Part shown: positions 21,812 to 33,376 of the stretch, one piece after another
Position numbering within the stretch: position 1 is the stretch's first letter
Layout of the letters: the number at the start of each line of letters is the position of its first letter
Assembly: GCF_963675165.1 (NCBI RefSeq)
Contig: NC_087383.1
Coordinates: 6,549,639 to 6,602,138 of the forward strand
Source: Halichondria panicea
Taxonomy: Eukaryota; Porifera; Demospongiae; Suberitida; Halichondriidae
Direction: 5' to 3'
DNA length: 52,500 bases
Translations under genes and position numbers: made by a program
Notes under the pieces: generated by a model
The model's database searches: none
What the model was told of the DNA's origin: nothing
Seen by the model: only the letters and a program-made list of their open reading frames with translations

Positions 21812-21893
21812 CTGTACTTGGACAGTTTGCTGTTGGTCTGGGGGCTGGTAGTAGATCATCACTAGTCTCCTTAGCAGCAACACCAGCCAGTTC
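21812..21893 (-). CDS. Linker exon between COR and death domain
   Basis: An 82-bp exon, bounded by CTATACAG and GTACTG, encodes ELAGVAAKETSDDLLPAPRP and then TANCPST. It enters in phase 0, matching the end of the Roc-COR exon at 24129, and leaves in phase 1, matching the death-domain exon. Low-complexity Pro/Ser content suits a flexible linker. Phase agreement on both sides is the main support. Confidence 0.65.
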
Positions 21894-22079
21894 CTGTATA
21901 GAGAGACCAAATCAACAAATCCAGTAACAGTAGGATCATTAACCGATTATACGCCATGACGTCACGTTGCGGAAACACCCCCGCAGCCATATTGATTTTT
22001 AAAAAATGCACAAATTAATCAGTTCTTAGAAAACTGTTCGTAACTTGAAAGCGCTTCGACTTTTGATCGTGCAAGTTAG

Positions 22080-22830
22080 ACTAGGAAGAGAGACCAGTCA
22101 AAGATCTACAAGATGATGCCCGAATCGCTTACTATCTCGAAGGATTGGCTGTGATCTGCTTCTGTCAAGCGGTAAGTAGTAGTTACGTATAATACTGCTT
22201 TGTTACATGGCTTTTTAGATTCGCTAGAAGCTTCATACAGCCTAATACTTATTGTAGTAAGTATATAGGACGTAGCTGTAGAGTTTGTAGTGCTGAGAAG
22301 CGTTGCTTAGCCTTTTTCTGTGCAGCTACACAAGGTACTGGGTGTGGCTTATAACCTGAGGCAGCTATGTGTAAAGAGAAACAGTGACAGTGGTAAAAAG
22401 GTGAGTACAAGCTTCCTAAGCTGTATGTTGACTCTACTGAATGTTTAGAGTCTACTTTAGGGCCTGCATCACCTATTATAGACTTCAATTTATTTAAAAT
22501 CAGGCCCATAAAATTAATATTAAAAATACAACCGGTTGTAGTTGCTACAGTACTTGTTCGTACTTGTTGCATGCGTTTGTAGAATTGCTAGAAGCTCTAT
22601 GGTCTGGTACTGACTGTACATGGTAGATAGTAGTTGTATCTAGAATTGGTAGTGCTAAGCAGCATTGATTAGCCTTCTTTGTGTACGTATGTACACTACA
22701 TGTAGGTGTGACTGGATCCAATAATCAGAGGTGGGGCCACGTATGTACAGTGAACAGAGGAACAGTGGCAGTAGCAGCGAGGTGAGCCAGGATACGTATT
22801 ACGTTTGTTGACTACACCAACATTATGTTT
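22080..22830 (+). repeat. Two diverged exon-like modules inside the TTAA element
   Basis: Module 1 (about 22200-22470) and module 2 (about 22575-22830) share order and words: GCTAGAAGCT, TAGTGCT(G/A)AG, TTAGCCTT, AACAGTG(A/G)CAGT and a GTGAG(T/C) donor, then TGTTGACT. Module 1 contains an open exon-like piece (LHKVLGVAYNLRQLCVKRNS) between GTGCAG and GTGAGT. Upstream another piece (LQDDARIAYYLEGLAVICF) ends at GTAAGT. The repetition is clear; coding is a guess. Confidence 0.35.
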
Positions 22831-23102
22831 AGAACTCGTGTGTATAACCTATTATGTAATTATAATTATATAGCCCTTGAATAGTAAAATAATAGCCTCG
22901 CCTTTTGTTCTTCGAACCTTGAAAAACATTTTTTTTACCATCAGTAACGATTATAATTCTTTGCGTAACTAACAATAGATATAAAAAAGTGTCTGATGTC
23001 TGTGGCTACTGCTGATACTTTGCTGTCACACTATGCACTGCCACTGGGTCCCTTTTGGAGTACCTTGGAGTCGCCTCTGTCAAGAGTAGAATACACGGTT
23101 AG

Positions 23103-23104
23103 AC

Positions 23105-23136
<32 letters not shown>

Positions 23137-23255
23137 GCAAACACACACACACGCATGCACGCAAACACACACACATACGCACGCACGCAAACACACACAC
23201 ATACGTACGCAAACACACACACACACATACGTACGCAAACACACACACACACATA

Positions 23256-23309
<54 letters not shown>

Positions 23310-23366
23310 AATCCACTTACACACATACACACACACACAAATCCACTTACACACATACACGCGCAC
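23103..23366. repeat. (CA)n tract with phased variants
   Basis: CA dinucleotides are interrupted by ATACGTACGCAAA and CACGCACGCAAA units spaced 20-30 bp apart and by a doubled AAATCCACTTACACACATA unit near the right end. Several long frames cross it, but they are artefacts of the repeat. Confidence 0.95.
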
Positions 23367-24128
23367 AGACAATGCCATGTACAGGAAGGTTGACGTTGGT
23401 GGTAGGACCTTCACAACAGTGCTCAGCTCATGCAGTGTCAATGTCCTATCCAGATCTACATTTTTGATAATTTATTGTTGTAATTATTGTTGTACTGTAC
23501 CGGGTATTTGATAATCTTCTTTTTATTCTATACATTGAGTGAAGCCATTTTATTTGTTGCATTTACCTTCAAGCTCCTCTCCAAACTGTTCTCAATCAGA
23601 AAACTCATCATCACTGCCCTCCATGACTGGCACATCTCTGTTACCTTGCTGTACTCTGGCTACTGGGTCTTCTATGTCAATCTGTGCAGGTCCCAGAGCT
23701 AGTGGGTAGCCTACAATTTCATGCAGCACCTCCTCACTGATCTAGTGTGGCCTCTTAGCCATGCTAGTAGCTCTATATAATATTTTGATAGTGTTTGTTC
23801 ATGCCAATAATTAATATTTAATTTGTAAACTAGCTACATATTCAAGCGTGTATTGCCAAAATATTTTCTGCACAGTAGGAAGTTTTGACTGCATATAATA
23901 CTTACCTGAACAGTAACTGGACGTAGTAGTAGCGTTAAAATAGCAGCAGCCGCTCCCTGGTTTCTTTAGAGCAGAGAGAAGCCGGATTACTGCGGTTGAC
24001 GCAAAAATGCGTCTATGGCGTCATACCGACATGACGCATAAATGCGTCTGCGGCGTATAATCGGTTAAACATTTTCAACACAATACAATTCAGTAAATCA
24101 AAGCAATCTATCAATCCTTTCAACTCAC

Positions 24129-26338
24129 GAGAGGGTTTCGTCCAGCAAACACACTAAGTGGATCCAGAATTCTTCTCAGTGCTCCACCACTGGAATCTCC
24201 GGTGCTTTTCCAGACTTTTAGAACATCATCGATATTATTGCACTCCTGAAATGCAGTGCTGGCATTCTCAGTAATAGCTGTGCGTACGATATCAGCCAGT
24301 CGAGGATTCTTGTTCCAACAAGTTGCAAGGGCCGAGATGAATCGATCAGACAGTTCTTTGTGTGCTGGATTGAACAGAAGCTGTAGAATATTCTCACCGA
24401 GATCAGCGTACACTTCAGCTTGGAGCAGATCACTCAATCGCAAGTTCTTTGCTGTTTCAGTTGATACGACAAACATTTTTTGGTTGCTTACGCTTTTAGC
24501 AAGGGACTTGAGATCAAAGACGTGTGTATCTTCCAGAGGGTAGGTCACACTGTGAGGAGGAAGGAAGGCCTCCTCAGTGACTACAGTAGAGCATAACTCA
24601 GTGGAGGTGTCAACAACTTTCTTCATCACAGTAGAGCGCAGCTTGAAGAGATCCAGTGAGATACGGTGAGCTTGAATCAAAACAACCACTTTCTTCTTGT
24701 CAATGACCTCCACTAGCACTTTGTCACCGTCATCAGTGCTCCAGCAAACACCAGTCTTCCAGACCGAGCAGTGATGTTGTAGGGAGGGGATATGAGCTTT
24801 GATCACCGGAGCATGACCAAGCGAGAGGGATAATCGAAGCAGAAGAACGTGGAGAAATCGAGCGTCTAGAAACTGGTTCTTGTGAGAGCATGACATCACC
24901 CAACCAAAATGATAAGCAAGGTCATCGCAATGCTCGAACACTTTCTTGACAACTTTTAACCGGATGAGGGCAGGACAGAAGAGATATTTCTCGTCAGATG
25001 ATACGGATTCACAATCGCCTGTTCGATGCTGATCAATAAGACGAAGGACTTCCGGGTCTTCAATGGGCACAGCAAACTCTAGATTAATCAAGAATCCAGT
25101 GAGCATGTTAGTGTCCAAGTCAAAAAAGTGAGCAGCCAGCTTGGAGCAAGGTACAACACCGGTACTGGTGGAGAGTTGACAGTGCTGATCAAAATCTTTT
25201 GGAGCAAAAATGGAACCATTAATTTTACCTAGGAGCTCTTCTTTCTTGAGTACAATGAAGCTCTTTTCTGGTGAGCTGGTGTTGTGTAGGAAGAAGATGT
25301 GAGCTTTGTCATTGAGCTGAACACAGATTTCAACAAGACGAGGAATGGTTGTCGGAATGAATGGTACAACTTCTTTGTGCTTCTTGGAGAGGGCTTGACT
25401 GGATTCCTCTTTTATTTGCTGCTGAATTTGCTCCAGTGATAAGGCAATCTCATCCTTGCCAACAAGGTAAATCAGAAACATGTGTGCATTTAAAGAAACA
25501 GCCAACGTTGATCGAATGCGGGCGCAAGCAGGGCCGACAGTGGCTCGCAGTATCTTCATGCCACTAGAGTTGGAGAAGCGATTATCCATGGGAATGAACT
25601 TCAGTAGATCCAGGGTCGGATATCTCGATACAGCTTCCAAAACAATCTCTTCTTTCTTTGAAATCTTCCGTTCGTCAGTTACGCAATCAGCATGGCTACC
25701 TACCACAATGAGTGGTGCTTTCCCCTCCATACTGGCACACTGATTGGCAATGATGCCCAACCAATAGGAGACAGAGTGAGTGGTGAAGGTGTCATCTTTA
25801 TGGAGCCCTAGGACTAGGACAATAATGGGCTGACACGCATCAACTGCTGACTTGATAATGGCAGCGTGACTGCTGTAGTAGACCTCTTGACCAGCAAAGT
25901 CGCACACCAACACATCTCCAAAGACACGGCTCTTGAATAATCGAGGGATGATTCCAGCTGTTTTCTCGCTGACTCCATCGACTTCTTTAGGAGAGACGAA
26001 GATGTTGACTAGAGATGTGAGTGCAGTTGGCTCGTGTTCCATTGCTTCAATGAGAGTGCTCTTTCCTTCTCCACCGTGACCGATAACAAGCATCTTCACT
26101 GGATTTTTCAGGGGATCCTTTGAAAACACTTTACCAAGAGCTTTGCGATGCTGGGAATATGCATTTTCAGCAGTAGCTCCGTGTTGCAGCAAGAGTAGAA
26201 TAACGTCCTTGTTCCCTGCAAGAAAGAGTGGTGTGTGTCCATCGTCATCTTTGATATTGGGATCACAGCCAACAACGTCATTCAAAAGATATTCCACGAT
26301 TTTGGTAACCCCATACTGGCTGGCAAGTAGAAGAACAT
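24129..26338 (-). CDS. Roc-COR GTPase exon of an ankyrin-Roc-COR-death protein
   Basis: A single 2,210-bp exon of 736 codons runs from TTGCAG to a GTGAGT donor, entering in phase 1. It opens with ankyrin sequence (CDPNIKDDDGHTPLFLAGNK, then LLLQHGA). The Roc GTPase follows: P-loop GHGGEGKST at about residue 86, DFAGQ at about 146, and the Roc-type G4 GSHAD at about 213. The COR region comes next (about 300-640). The P-loop and switch glutamine are intact. ROCO proteins are large GTPases; DAPK1 and relatives share ankyrin-Roc-COR-death order, but I see no kinase domain. Upstream ankyrin exons lie at 33377-34088 and 40241-40950, and downstream linker and death exons follow with agreeing phases. 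Expected role is a cytosolic scaffold or GTPase in stress or immune signalling (inference from family). Confidence 0.9.
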
Positions 26339-26784
26339 CTGCAATGGATATGCATCAATAATCATTGAGCACCTAGCTGAAAGTACATGTATATGCAGTG
26401 CTCTATAATAATAATAATTATTAACCTGATCATGATTCGTTCATACAAGTTTTGGTTGTTCGAAGATATCTCATCATAATTATATCATTCACGTGTTGTG
26501 TAATGCATGATTATAGTTAATTGTATTGTGATTTACTTATTATTGCCTTGCGTCATCTCTACGACGTACATCAAATAAATTGCGAGTACTACAAAATAAT
26601 AATAATGACAGAACTCATTGAGCCGTGACCACAAGGGCAATAACGAATGCGTAAAGCCAAGCGTCGTGCTACAATACGCCTACGCCCATGTTTAAGATTA
26701 ATTTTAATTACAGTAACGTTAACCATAGAAATCACACATTGACAAGTTATAATGTCATGAAATTCAATAATTATACATGTACAG
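26339..26784 (-). other. Start of the long intron upstream of the Roc-COR exon
   Basis: AT-rich, with several ATAATTAT units and no ankyrin-like frame. The intron continues with repeats up to the nearest ankyrin exon at 33377. Confidence 0.5.
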
Positions 26785-27597
26785 TGCATCCAGCTTAGAG
26801 AGTAGATTACTACATTTGTGTGAGTGGCTGAACTTAAATGTTGATATCTTTTGATTAGAAATGGTTCTGATACCATTGTGTATAGGTGAATGAATAAGCT
26901 ATACATACAACATATCCCAAAAAATTAGAATGCCGCTTTAATCAACTACAAACTTAATTAAGAGTGGGTGTACAGTTATTGTAGCCCACTTATGTGGTTG
27001 AAGCGTGATTGGTTTGCGGTTAGCAGCTGCTGATGTCATCAAAACAGTAGAAAATAGTAAAATTTGTAGTTTTTCACTGTTATTACAGCAATGGAATAAG
27101 TATAGAGGATGTTCTTGGTATCAAAACGTAGCCCATTAATTTTATCTGTAAACTTATTACAGAAATTTGAAAGCTACAAGCTATTAATTTTTCAAAAGTT
27201 ATTACTCTAACTAAAAGTATACCTAAAAATCAGTAAATCATGAATTATATACACTGTGAACATAATTATTATAAGACCCATGAAGAATAGCCAGGATACC
27301 TAAACCATTCAACATGCAACTATTTTATGAAGCCTGAGACCATAGCTGTTTAAGGTTAATGTTTTATTACTCTAACCGATTACCCACTATAACAATTTGC
27401 TGTTGTTCTTATTAATCCCCAAACCCACCACCTCATGTTTTCATGGAAAGTTTTTGGGATAATTATGTTGTAGCTTATTCATTCACCTACACAATGGTAT
27501 CAGCACCATTTCTTAGAAAGGTTCAAATCAAAAGATATCAACATTTAAGTACAGCCACTCACACAAATGTGGTAATCTACTCTCTAAGCTGGATGCA
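26785..27597. mobile_element. Foldback element with 120-bp inverted arms
   Basis: The arm from TGCATCCAGCTTAGAGAGTA (26785 onward) reappears inverted ending at 27597, and it covers CACTCACACAAATGT, GATATCTTTTGAT and CATTCACCTA words over about 120 bp with few changes. The 570-bp interior has no ORF. No target duplication is obvious. Confidence 0.75.
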
Positions 27598-28879
27598 ATA
27601 ACAATAGAGATAAAATAATTGTTCCTTTTTCGATACTGTATATTGGGAGATGTCTGAAACACATTCACATGAATTGAATAAAGCAGATCCAATGTTCTAA
27701 ATCAGTTTTGTTGTAGCTGTTGCTTCTGTGAGCTGTTTATAGGAAGGAGCTCTATAATTATATAGCTGTCTCACAGCATAATTAAACTTCGTAGCAAGTC
27801 AGAGAGCCATGCAGAACACACGAGCCATGGAGAGAATCAGAGCACAAAAATCAGAGAGCCACAAACAGGGCCAGGGGGAGCAGACCTTTCAACATGACAG
27901 TTAACATTTCCCAGCTCAAAATACAGACACCTTTTTCTTAAAAAATCCATATCTTATGAAATCACTTGTAACTAGTAACCCAGGCCCCAGCTATCTTGAC
28001 ACTATAGAGAGCATCGATGGAACACTTATAACAGCTGAGCAGTTTGAGAGAGAACTCAGAACCCACTAATATTATAGAAGATCGACCAAAGATTCCAACG
28101 TTCGGTCACAAAATTATTGACCGGGCAGAATTATCACGTGGCTTGTGTTAAGATAAAAAAATAGGAAATGTTATGAAAAAAGAAAAAACAGATATCACGT
28201 GATTGATTGAAATAGTTTGATAAAACCAGTGCATGCATGTATCATGCTAAGTCTCGATTCCAGGCCGCACTTCACATCAGGGAAGTGGCCGGTGAAGGAG
28301 GCTAGCACATCATGCTATGATAGCTAGCTCTAGCAAACAAGCAAGAGACAAGCTACTATGGCTACTTTAGAGTGAGAATTAAGGACTTCACATTTCAACT
28401 TCTTGACCGACCACTTTGTGCTATTATATAGTCTGACATTTGTCACTTCACGTCCATTTGTGTACTAACTAGACTAGACTAGACTAGTATTAGCTATCAA
28501 GACCACATAATTTATAATTATGATGTTCTATACAGGTCCAGGACTTGGTCTATAATTATATATGCTCAAGAGCTTTTTCCTCTGGCTCTCCATGTTATAG
28601 CTTGATCTCTGAAAAGCATAGATTCCTATATCTGTATAATTATAATTATAAGCATCGCTGTTTAGCTGCCCTAGAACCCCCTGAGGTTGCATGTACTACG
28701 AAGATATTGGAGCCATTATCAAACGGTCACTAATCTTAGCCTCGATCGTTCCCAGGCCTTTTTTTCTTGCCGTTGTTCATCCATAAATAGAAGGTAGCAA
28801 AAAAGAATAGGCAGCATGCAAAAAAAGAAATTGGGGTACAGTTAAGAAAAAGTAAGGCCTGCATGGTTTAGGAAATGGC
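27598..28879. other. Intronic or intergenic repeat debris, no gene
   Basis: Includes a relic at 28249-28312 with AAGTCTCGATTCCAGGCCGC at one end and GGTGAAGGAGGCTA at the other, from the same Mutator-like group as 28880-29337. A further single end lies at 28738. Nothing codes convincingly. Confidence 0.5.
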
Positions 28880-29337
28880 TAGCCTCGATCCCAGGCCGCA
28901 CTTCCCACTTGAAGGAAGTAGATAGAAAGTTCAATTGAAGGTTTCTAGCCCATCAGATAGCATTCTCTGATAGCTACCCTTAGCCTGCTATGTTAACAAA
29001 AGACTCACAGCCTGCAACAGTGTGGATGACAATCGTGTGAACGGAGTGAAAGCTGACAAGAGCCTATCCTATATGGACAGGCCACGCCCATTTAACATTA
29101 ACTTGGGTGAAAGTCTACTATACTACTGCTACTACCAGAAGAAAATAGCTGTACAACAAACCTACACAGCTCTGTCTCTAGCTATAATTATAGCTCTGTG
29201 TACGACGTTTAAGATATTTTCTCTAATGAATTCTGTATTATAGGAACTTTTACGGGAAAAAATATCTAATAATTTTGCGCATGCGCAAGCAGTCGATAGC
29301 AGGCCTTCTTTTCTATGAAGGCCGGTGAAGGAGGCTA
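28880..29337. mobile_element. Mutator-like MITE with 9-bp target duplication
   Basis: Begins TAGCCTCGATCCCAGGCCGC and ends GGCCGGTGAAGGAGGCTA. The flanks are GGAAATGGC on both sides (28871-28879 and 29338-29346), a clean 9-bp duplication as made by Mutator-type transposases. The 458-bp interior has a short frame only. Confidence 0.82.
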
Positions 29338-29965
29338 GGAAATGGCGTGAACCATAAGGATGTTTATAAATGTGGGCACGATATTATGTAGCCCACAATC
29401 GGGACGTAAGGTATTCTCCGACGCATTCAGAGTTAATAATATAAGACTTGTACTGAGACACTGCCAACAAGCTACTGCATGCAAAGTCAGGGAACCAGCG
29501 TGGCCAGCTCTGGTGGCAGTAGCTACCTGCTATAGATGATAATGATGACTAAGCTATAGTTTAGATCTAAGACACAACAAAAATATATTAGATATTCTAT
29601 GGATAGAATCTAAACACACAATACAGACTGGTAGAACATCTCTAGCACTGCATACCCGCACTCATTTTCACCCTTCTACCGTCCTTCTACCCTCACATGA
29701 CTTCCCGATATAATTATACATGCTCTCCTTTTTGCTAACTCTATACCTCTATATTCCTCCATTCCTTCCGTATTTTATTGAACAATTACAGCTAGTATAG
29801 AATGTATTGCGATCATCAAACATAATTATAATTATGTGAACTTTGCGAGGGTTAATCAATTTGCAATAATAAAATCGCAAAATCTACTAGTAAATACACA
29901 CGATCCTTACCAGAACGCAATAGTTACATAGCAAAGGGTCAACTTTTCTGCTGCTTGGGCTCATT

Positions 29966-30520
29966 ATGCCTCGGTGCGCATGCGCAAGCGAGGTATACGG
30001 TAGTGTGTTTGTGTGTGTGTGTGTCTAGATCTGTGTGCATGTGTGTGTGTCTGTGTAGACTGCTATACAGCTGCTCAAGGATGAATCAAGTGCAAGTAAG
30101 AGTATCATGTTTACTTGGATTTTAATTCGTAGATTTGCAAAATAATGCTTACTTGGAATGCCATTACAGCCTTTTCAGAAGTGTGCGTAGCGAAATTTGT
30201 CCATGGAGTGTTGCTACTCTACTTAGTATAGTTAGCTAGAATGCTAGCTATTGGTAACTGCAACACTGAGAAGAGAGCTGCAAGGCTCTATACTGATGCA
30301 GCTATTAACCTTGGCTTGAACTTTTGGCATCGATCATTTTTAACAACAAACATGGTCAATCATTACCCACTCTTTGAGTTTGCATGCAGCATGCAAATTA
30401 ATGTTCATCATGTGTACCGCATAATAATTATATATGTGTATAAGCTTTAAGTTATGTAGCTTTGGCATCTCCACCGAGGCATGCATGCATGAGCACCTGC
30501 ATGCGGTGCTTTCATTCAAA
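29966..30520 (+). mobile_element. R1 dispersed element, copy C
   Basis: Starts ATGCCTCGGTGCGCATGCGC. CACCGAGGCAT at 30472-30482 is the exact reverse complement of the first 11 bases. The AGCACC...GGTGCT hairpin follows. It lies in duplication copy 1; its counterpart is at 37381. Confidence 0.82.
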
Positions 30521-30600
30521 TTGATGACACCTATATAATTTAAATTATTCAACATTCACAGCAACGAAATAAAACACCTACAAATTATATATGGGATTAA

Positions 30601-32395
30601 CCCTTTTCCGGCTTTAACCCTTTCCCCGCTTTAGCCGACTATAGTCGGCATGGCTACTGATAAATTTCAAAAAATCGTTGTGCACACTGTGTTGGAGCTA
30701 TGCGCACACTGCAGGTACCAGCACATGCGCATTGAGCTGCTCTTCCACATGGTATTTTTAATATTTTGCTTCGAGGTACGGTTTGATCAGAATTGTCGAA
30801 AGAAAAGTGACCGTTTTATAATTGCTACAAGATCTTCGTAGTACAACCTCAGGGAGGTTCTAGGGAAGCTAGAGAGTGAGAATATCGATGCCTATGGCCT
30901 TGTAGAGTGAGAGGACAGTGACTGGGATCATAGCTAGGTAGGAAGCTTCCTTTCAGAGGTCAAGCTAAAAAGAAAGAGCCTGAGAATCCTGAGGAAGACG
31001 CACTTGAGGTGGACCATCTTCCTGAACCTGGTAAGTCACTATAGAGAAGCATTTGTAGTCTTGATAGCTTCACTATAGGTTTGTTTAGGCTAGTTAGTAC
31101 AACAGTGGACATCATGAGCCACCATTAAACTTGTAAACCTGTGTGTAGGTGAAGAAAATATATCCCGGGAAAAGGGCGTCTGCCGATAGAACCTCAAATA
31201 CAAGTTTCTGCAGATCCTGATTGAGTCCTGAGTCAGCCATGTCACCGTGAGAACATTCTGAACACTTATATCATGTGTTCAGTCACTTCGTAACATCACA
31301 CAATTATTGTTTGTGTACATAATTATGAATTTTTGTTAACAATTGTTATTTGTGGGGTGGTGGTTGGTTGCTAGGCAACAATGATGATTCCATGAATGCG
31401 ACAGGTCCGGTTCTACCTGTGGAACTTTGTTACAAGTGTTTTTAATATACGGTTCATGAGTTATAAATTTTTTAAACAAAATATGCGAATATTCACTTTT
31501 AATTAAAGCAGGGAAAGGGTTAATTAAAAAACAAAATACAGAATAAATCTTTAAAAATACATATCTCATGAACAATACATTGTAATCACTTGCAACTATT
31601 TCCAACAGGTAGCCCAGATCCTGGGGGTACCATGACATCATCATCATTACCTAGCAACTGACCACTCCCCACTAATTAACAATTTTTTTACACATTAATT
31701 TTCACAATTACAATAATTATTGTATGAAGGCATTAAGTAACTAAAGACACTAAGTAAGTGTTCTCAATGTTCTCTCACGGTGACATGGTTCAATCAGGAT
31801 CAGCAGAAACTTCTCTGCGAGGTCGTATCGGCAGACGCTCTTTTCCCGGGAAATGTTTTCTTCACCTACTCACAGGTTTACAAGTTCAATGGTGGCTCAT
31901 GATGTCCACTTGTGTACTAACTAGACTAAGCATACCATACTGAAGCTATCCTGACTACATTATGATGCTCCATAGTTACTTACAAGGTCCAGGACTTTGG
32001 TTCATGCTCAGGAGCTTCTTCCTCCGGCTCTTCAGGCTCTATATTTATAGCTTAACCTCTGAAAAGTAGTTTACTCTCTTGGTATGATCCCAGTCACTGT
32101 CCTTTTACTCAACAAGGCCATAAGCATCGTTATTTCCACTGTCTAGCTGCCCTAGAACCTCGCTGAGGTTGTACTATGAAGATCTTGTAGCCATTATCAA
32201 ACGGTCACTTTTCTTTTGACAGTACTGCATGAAGTGTGCCTCGAGGTAAGATACCACGTGAAAGAGTAGCCCAATGCGCATGTGCTGGTACCTACATTGT
32301 GCGCATAGCTCCAACACAGCGCCCACAACGATTTTTTGAAAATTATCACTACAGCTGCCGTCATAATAATTATGACGGCTAAAGCTGGGAAAGGG
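30601..32395. mobile_element. piggyBac-like element P2 (with nested P1)
   Basis: TTAA lies on both sides (30597-30600 and 32396-32399). The ends read CCCTTTTCCGGCTTTA and, reversed, CCCTTTCCCAGCTTTAGCCG. TTAA targets and CCCTTT termini fit piggyBac-like elements. The interior resembles P1 in inverse orientation and has no intact transposase. Its counterpart is P3 at 38020-39265. Confidence 0.78.
30618..31519 (+). mobile_element. piggyBac-like element P1, nested in P2
   Basis: TTAA, then CCCTTTCCCCGCTTTAGCCG; the right end CTTTAATTAAAGCAGGGAAAGGG is followed by TTAA. The duplicate copy at about 38033 has only GCTTTAATTAAAAA, the empty site, which proves insertion at TTAA. A short frame from ATGGCTACTGATAAATTTCA and acidic patches (EDALEVDHLPEPG) suggest a decayed ORF with introns. 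Confidence 0.85.
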
Positions 32396-32639
32396 TTAAG
32401 CCATTACTTTTTAATTTCAGCAGCTAATAATAAATTTTTATTGGCACACCACATTTTTTCAAATGTGATTGGAATAACAATTAGATTTACTGATACGTAA
32501 AATGTGGGATATATTTTCACAGTGATTATTTTATTATTCACATTGTAAAAAAGACTGCCTATAATTCAAAAAATTATTCCGGAATATTTGGTACAGGCCT
32601 ATAGTCCCAGTCCTGCACCTGAGTATGAGGCGCTTTATA

Positions 32640-33376
32640 GGGCCGAGTGAAGCGAGTCTCTATAATAATTATAGTCATCTGTCTGTCTGTGATGGACGTA
32701 CGGCACGGATTTTATCGTGATCCTACAGTAGCGATCAATATAAAGTACCCGTTCCGTTTACGTAGCACACCCGTAGTACGTTTCATAACGTTTCTGTTTT
32801 TACACCATCATAATTATTAAAAACGTTGAAATTTACTGTACCGTTTATTTACCGTTACATGTTGCAAGTACGTTGTAGAAAAGTAGCAAACAAAGAGACA
32901 ATCCTAGTCATCTCAATTACTTAGCTATGCTATGGCTTATGTCTAGCTGTAATTAAGCCTATAGCTCTTGATCTATACATAATTATAACGCACCATTCAC
33001 ACTTCTCATTCAACTTCTCATTAAAAAGATATTAATGTCTGCAGTCTCTATAATTATATAAATATGAGTCCTATCTCTGTTCTGCAAGGTTATAGAAAAC
33101 GCTAATATCTATATAATTATACAGCTAACTATAACTTTACAATAATTATATAGCTATATATAGCTGCGTGCAGAGCTGCATGCATGGGTATGACAATGGT
33201 TGAATAAGAAAAAACGCATTATACGCGTACTACGGACGTACTACGTAAACGGAACGGGTACTTTATATTGGCTGCTACTGTAAAGTATCATTTGAGACGT
33301 ACACGCAATGGGTTGGGATATAGAAAGGTCAGGTAATATATGTCATTACAGTGCATGCATGCGTATACTAACTTAC
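32640..33376. other. Intron of the ankyrin gene in copy 1, no exon seen
   Basis: Contains a pair of inverted phrases, GTACCCGTTCCGTTTACGTA (32746) and TACGTAAACGGAACGGGTAC (33243), with AGTACG/CGTACT words. These mark an inverted-repeat element of about 0.5-0.6 kb (approximately 32690-33280), repeated in copy 2 (39552-40144). No coding frame. Confidence 0.55.

Larger units (their letters stand above)
21943..24064. mobile_element. TTAA-flanked (piggyBac-type) element in an intron
   Basis: TTAA precedes CCGATTATACGCC, and GGCGTATAATCGG precedes TTAA, giving a perfect 13-bp inverted repeat with a TTAA target duplication. This is the hallmark of piggyBac-like insertion. The right subterminal part holds short palindromes (GACGCAAAAATGCGTC, GACGCATAAATGCGTC). 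It fills the intron between the Roc-COR exon and the linker exon, opposite to no visible transposase. Inside are exon-like modules (22080-22830) and a CA-repeat tract. At 2.1 kb it is too short for, and lacks, a standard transposase, so it is non-autonomous. Confidence 0.8.

Noticed and set aside
22996-23511. Long overlapping ORFs on both strands with HTHTHT or VCVCVC runs
   Set aside because: They are translations of the CA repeat in every frame; no splice context or non-repeat domain.
24256-26361. Plus-strand ORFs opposite the Roc-COR exon
   Set aside because: Antisense frames of a strongly recognised coding exon.
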